DNA of 64,000 nt. Source: Clostridiales bacterium. Its GTDB lineage: Bacteria > Bacillota > Clostridia > Oscillospirales > Acutalibacteraceae. Each line of letters starts with the position of its first letter. The stretch's first letter is position 1. Shown in pieces: positions 62,211 through 64,000 of this stretch. A program made the translations under genes and the position numbers. The DNA is taken from positions 1 through 64,000 of the forward strand of contig JAAWQC010000001.1 in assembly GCA_022800315.1 (NCBI GenBank). Direction: 5' to 3'. Below the pieces are notes generated by a model. That model searched no databases, was not told the DNA's origin, and saw only the letters and a list, made by a program, of their open reading frames with translations.

Positions 62211-63534
62211 TTATTTCCCGCATTGGGAAGATATAAACATATATTTGCTATATAGAATATCATCTGATACAGCAAAATCAGCGGGACAGCTTATCTTTTT
62301 GTCCTGTATTCGATGCTTGGGGCAATTCTGCCCATAACAGGCCGGGAGGTACAGGCACTCCAGACATTTGTCACTAAACCCCTTTGCGCCGCCGGGCAAA
62401 GCATAATCTCCCCATTTTTCAAGATTTAAATCGATTTTTCCATCAGTGATTGTCCCCACAACATTAAACCTGTCAATTTTTTCATCCTCTTCGTTGCATT
62501 TCCTCAACAAACCATCTGTTCCAAGAGTAAAATGATATGGATAGCCGGCATAACAGACCCTGCCGAAAGGATTGAAGAATTTAAAATTAAGGTAAGGTTC
62601 TATTCCTCGTTTAATCGCTTCGTCCATCAATATTTTCCGCATAAAGGGTTCCAGTTCCCCTTCGATTACCTCAAAATTTTGATCATTTTCGCCACCCCAT
62701 TTTTCAATACTATGAAAAAATACAGTAAACCGGTGGTCCAGTTCATCTCGCATATCATCAAGTAATTGAGAAACAGTATCAAACGTCTGATAATCGAAAT
62801 TGACACGCACTGCTACTCGAAAATCATCCATAACACTATTCTTCATAGAAATCAGATTCTGAAAAATCGTATCCCAAGTGGCTTCACCGCTATATAAAGG
62901 ACGATTTATATTATGGGTATCTCTTCCTCCGTCTAAAGTAATCTGAAAAAATTTGAAATGTTGGGATAATAGGTAATCCGTCATGGTCTTATCTAATAAA
63001 TAACCATTTGTTGTAATACCATAGGAATAAATTACATGATTCTGATTAAAAAAATCATTCAGTTCATTGGTGATTTTTTGGATTATGGGATAAGATAGAG
63101 TCGGTTCACCGCCGAACCCATTCTATATAGAATTCCGTAAGACCATTTTGATAATAATGATTTTTAACAGCCTGTATAAATCGATCCGCTATTTCACCAT
63201 TTATCTGTTTTTTATCATGGTTTTGATAACAATAACGGCAATTAAAATTACAGATATTATTAGGCATTATAATAAAACTTAATTTGGTTGGGTCGAACGC
63301 GTTTTTGTAATAATTAATCACCACCTGCATAATTTCATCCGTCTTGCTTTCTACCGTAAAGAGCTGCATTAATTCTGCTTTTTTAATTTTATCACATTCA
63401 TTGTTTGTCAACGCCAAAATGTCTTCGTTATATTCACCCTTTGTGATGAATACTTGGGCCCCATTTTTCCAATTATAAATAAGCGTGCCTTCATCAAAGG
63501 TATTCATTACCGTATATCGTGATCGAATTCTCAT
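62211..63534 (-). pseudogene. SPASM radical SAM peptide maturase, frameshifted by one base
   Basis: The N-terminal part (frame 63534 to about 63118) has C-NFN-C-RY-C at residues 95-102. It runs to FYIEW and then leaves frame. In the next frame the sequence continues at once with GGEPTLSYPIIQ, the GGEP motif of radical SAM enzymes, then ITTNGYLLDK, ITLDGGRDTHN and a SPASM domain (CYAGYPYHF, LRKCNEEDE, CLECLYLPACYGQNCP). Removing one G from the GGG at 63117-63119 joins both parts into 440 codons. AAAGAGGTG precedes the ATG. It is either a genuine mutation or a sequencing error; the rest is well conserved. Confidence 0.85.
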
Positions 63535-63566
63535 AAAAGCACCTCTTTATAAATATCGCAAATCAG

Positions 63567-63591
63567 AATCGACGGCAAACGGCCGTCGATT
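63567..63591 (-). terminator. Intercistronic hairpin between the Cys-rich precursor and the radical SAM gene
   Basis: Perfect 10-base arms AATCGACGGC/GCCGTCGATT surround five bases. It lacks a good U-run, so it likely protects or processes the precursor transcript. Confidence 0.6.
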
Positions 63592-63599
63592 TTGATGGT

Positions 63600-63719
63600 T
63601 CAGCTGGCGCACCCACCCTTACAGCCACAACGGACTTGGCAGCCACAATTCGTGTCGCAACCAGGGGGGCATTGGGAATTAGCCGACAATATCTTGGGAA
63701 CAACCGACAAGAAAAACAC
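63600..63719 (-). CDS. 39-residue RiPP precursor with seven regularly spaced cysteines
   Basis: A GTG start 4-6 bases after GAGGTGAT gives a 39-residue peptide, MFFLSVVPKILSANSQ (first residue from GTG) followed by a core with cysteines at positions 17, 21, 25, 27, 31, 33 and 37. The spacing is C-x3-C-x3-C-x-C-x3-C-x-C-x3-C with many Gly, ending GGCAS. It is the first gene behind a promoter 33 bases upstream and is followed by a SPASM radical SAM enzyme and an exporter, the classic RiPP layout. The regular spacing recalls CxxxC-repeat peptides; I know of no exact match. The longer overlapping frame on this strand lacks this pattern. Confidence 0.85.
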   Translation of the reverse strand: MFFLSVVPKILSANSQCPPGCDTNCGCQVRCGCKGGCAS

Positions 63720-63751
63720 AATATCACCTCTTTCCATTTAATTCTCAAATT

Positions 63752-63780
63752 ATAGTAACACGCGCCACTTTTTTAGTCAA
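63752..63780 (-). promoter_or_regulatory. Promoter of RiPP operon 2
   Basis: TTGACT and TACTAT are spaced by 17 bases. The untranslated leader before the precursor would be about 25 bases. Confidence 0.6.
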
Positions 63781-63841
63781 TATTTGATTTATTATGTCGT
63801 CAATGTTATATTTATTTTATAATATATACTATAGAGGTATA

Positions 63842-64000
63842 ATGCGTATGGGTTATTTCCATAGATTCCTGGAGCAAATTTCATATGAGAATACGGAGCT
63901 GCATTTTCTCGCCGCACACGGTATTTTTGATCAATCCGCTTACCCACAGGATTATATGCGGCAGCGGCTCCTAAACGATTCATATCTGCTCCATGTCAAT
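63842..64000 (+). CDS. Partial hypothetical protein, divergent from RiPP operon 2
   Basis: An open frame begins at ATG 63842 (or ATG 63848) after AGAGGT and runs 53 codons to the window end without a stop: MRMGYFHRFLEQISYENTEL, then HFLAAHGIFDQSAYPQDYMR. The sequence looks coding but matches no family I recognise from this fragment. Its position, transcribed away from the precursor gene, would suit a regulator of the operon (inference). Confidence 0.5.
   Translation, partial: MRMGYFHRFLEQISYENTELHFLAAHGIFDQSAYPQDYMRQRLLNDSYLLHVN

Noticed and set aside
63563..63748. 61-residue ORF on the minus strand over the RiPP precursor
   Set aside because: Its start lies upstream of the ribosome binding site used by the GTG-started peptide, and its sequence lacks the regular cysteine pattern; the 39-residue frame explains the region better.

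Overview
The window looks like a chromosome segment of a low-to-mid GC Gram-positive anaerobe of the class Clostridia, most likely Oscillospirales/Ruminococcaceae. The support is a pyruvate:ferredoxin oxidoreductase, strong AGGAGG-type ribosome binding sites, sigma-A promoters, frequent TTG/GTG starts, a TPKTGD-type sorting signal and a preQ1-controlled queT. This placement is inference; no rRNA or tRNA gene was seen.

Housekeeping blocks: a CDF metal exporter and a GH2 glycosidase (0.7-3.5 kb), aspS-hisS (3.8-7.0 kb), a glycolytic block pgk-tpiA-gpmI with a TM2 and an AIM24 protein inserted (12.0-17.4 kb), a G5/3D-domain cell wall protein, a Crp/Fnr regulator and a DEAD-box helicase (39.9-43.9 kb), two paralogous surface proteins (44.1-46.1 kb), tadA, a CPBP protease, queT with its riboswitch, a HEPN/nucleotidyltransferase pair, DUF3048, DegV and YebC (46.3-52.4 kb), a small unknown operon (52.5-54.4 kb), nifJ (54.4-58.0 kb) and a CBS-domain CorC/HlyC-type protein (58.5-59.9 kb).

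The accessory content is dominated by secreted peptides and their ABC transporters. (1) At 7.7-11.9 kb, two paralogous small secreted proteins, each preceded by a tiny leader ORF, are followed by two FtsX/MacB-like permeases and an ATPase. (2) At 17.7-27.8 kb, two tandem paralogous cassettes each consist of a DUF2712-like secreted protein ending in GVWSPDS, ABC-2 type permeases, an ATPase and a membrane-anchored protein. They share a promoter, and the first appears to have lost one permease. (3) At 27.8-38.8 kb there is a complete RiPP (ribosomally made, modified peptide) cluster with two 7-Cys precursors of the Clo7bot/CLI_3235 type, a SPASM radical SAM enzyme, a TIGR04066-type protein, two adenylating enzymes, a true carrier protein, a carrier-like protein without the phosphopantetheine serine, a BtrH-like putative acyltransferase, an ABC exporter and a subtilisin-like protease. 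(4) At 60-63.8 kb lies a second, AT-rich RiPP operon: a GTG-started 39-residue peptide with seven regularly spaced cysteines, a SPASM radical SAM gene broken by one extra G, an ABC exporter and a small protein.

In most of these systems the peptide gene comes first or directly before its transporter or modifying enzyme and is separated from it by an intercistronic hairpin. This would allow high peptide and lower transporter expression (inference). The most novel candidates are the 39-residue peptide system and the RiPP cluster combining radical SAM chemistry with adenylation and carrier-protein chemistry.
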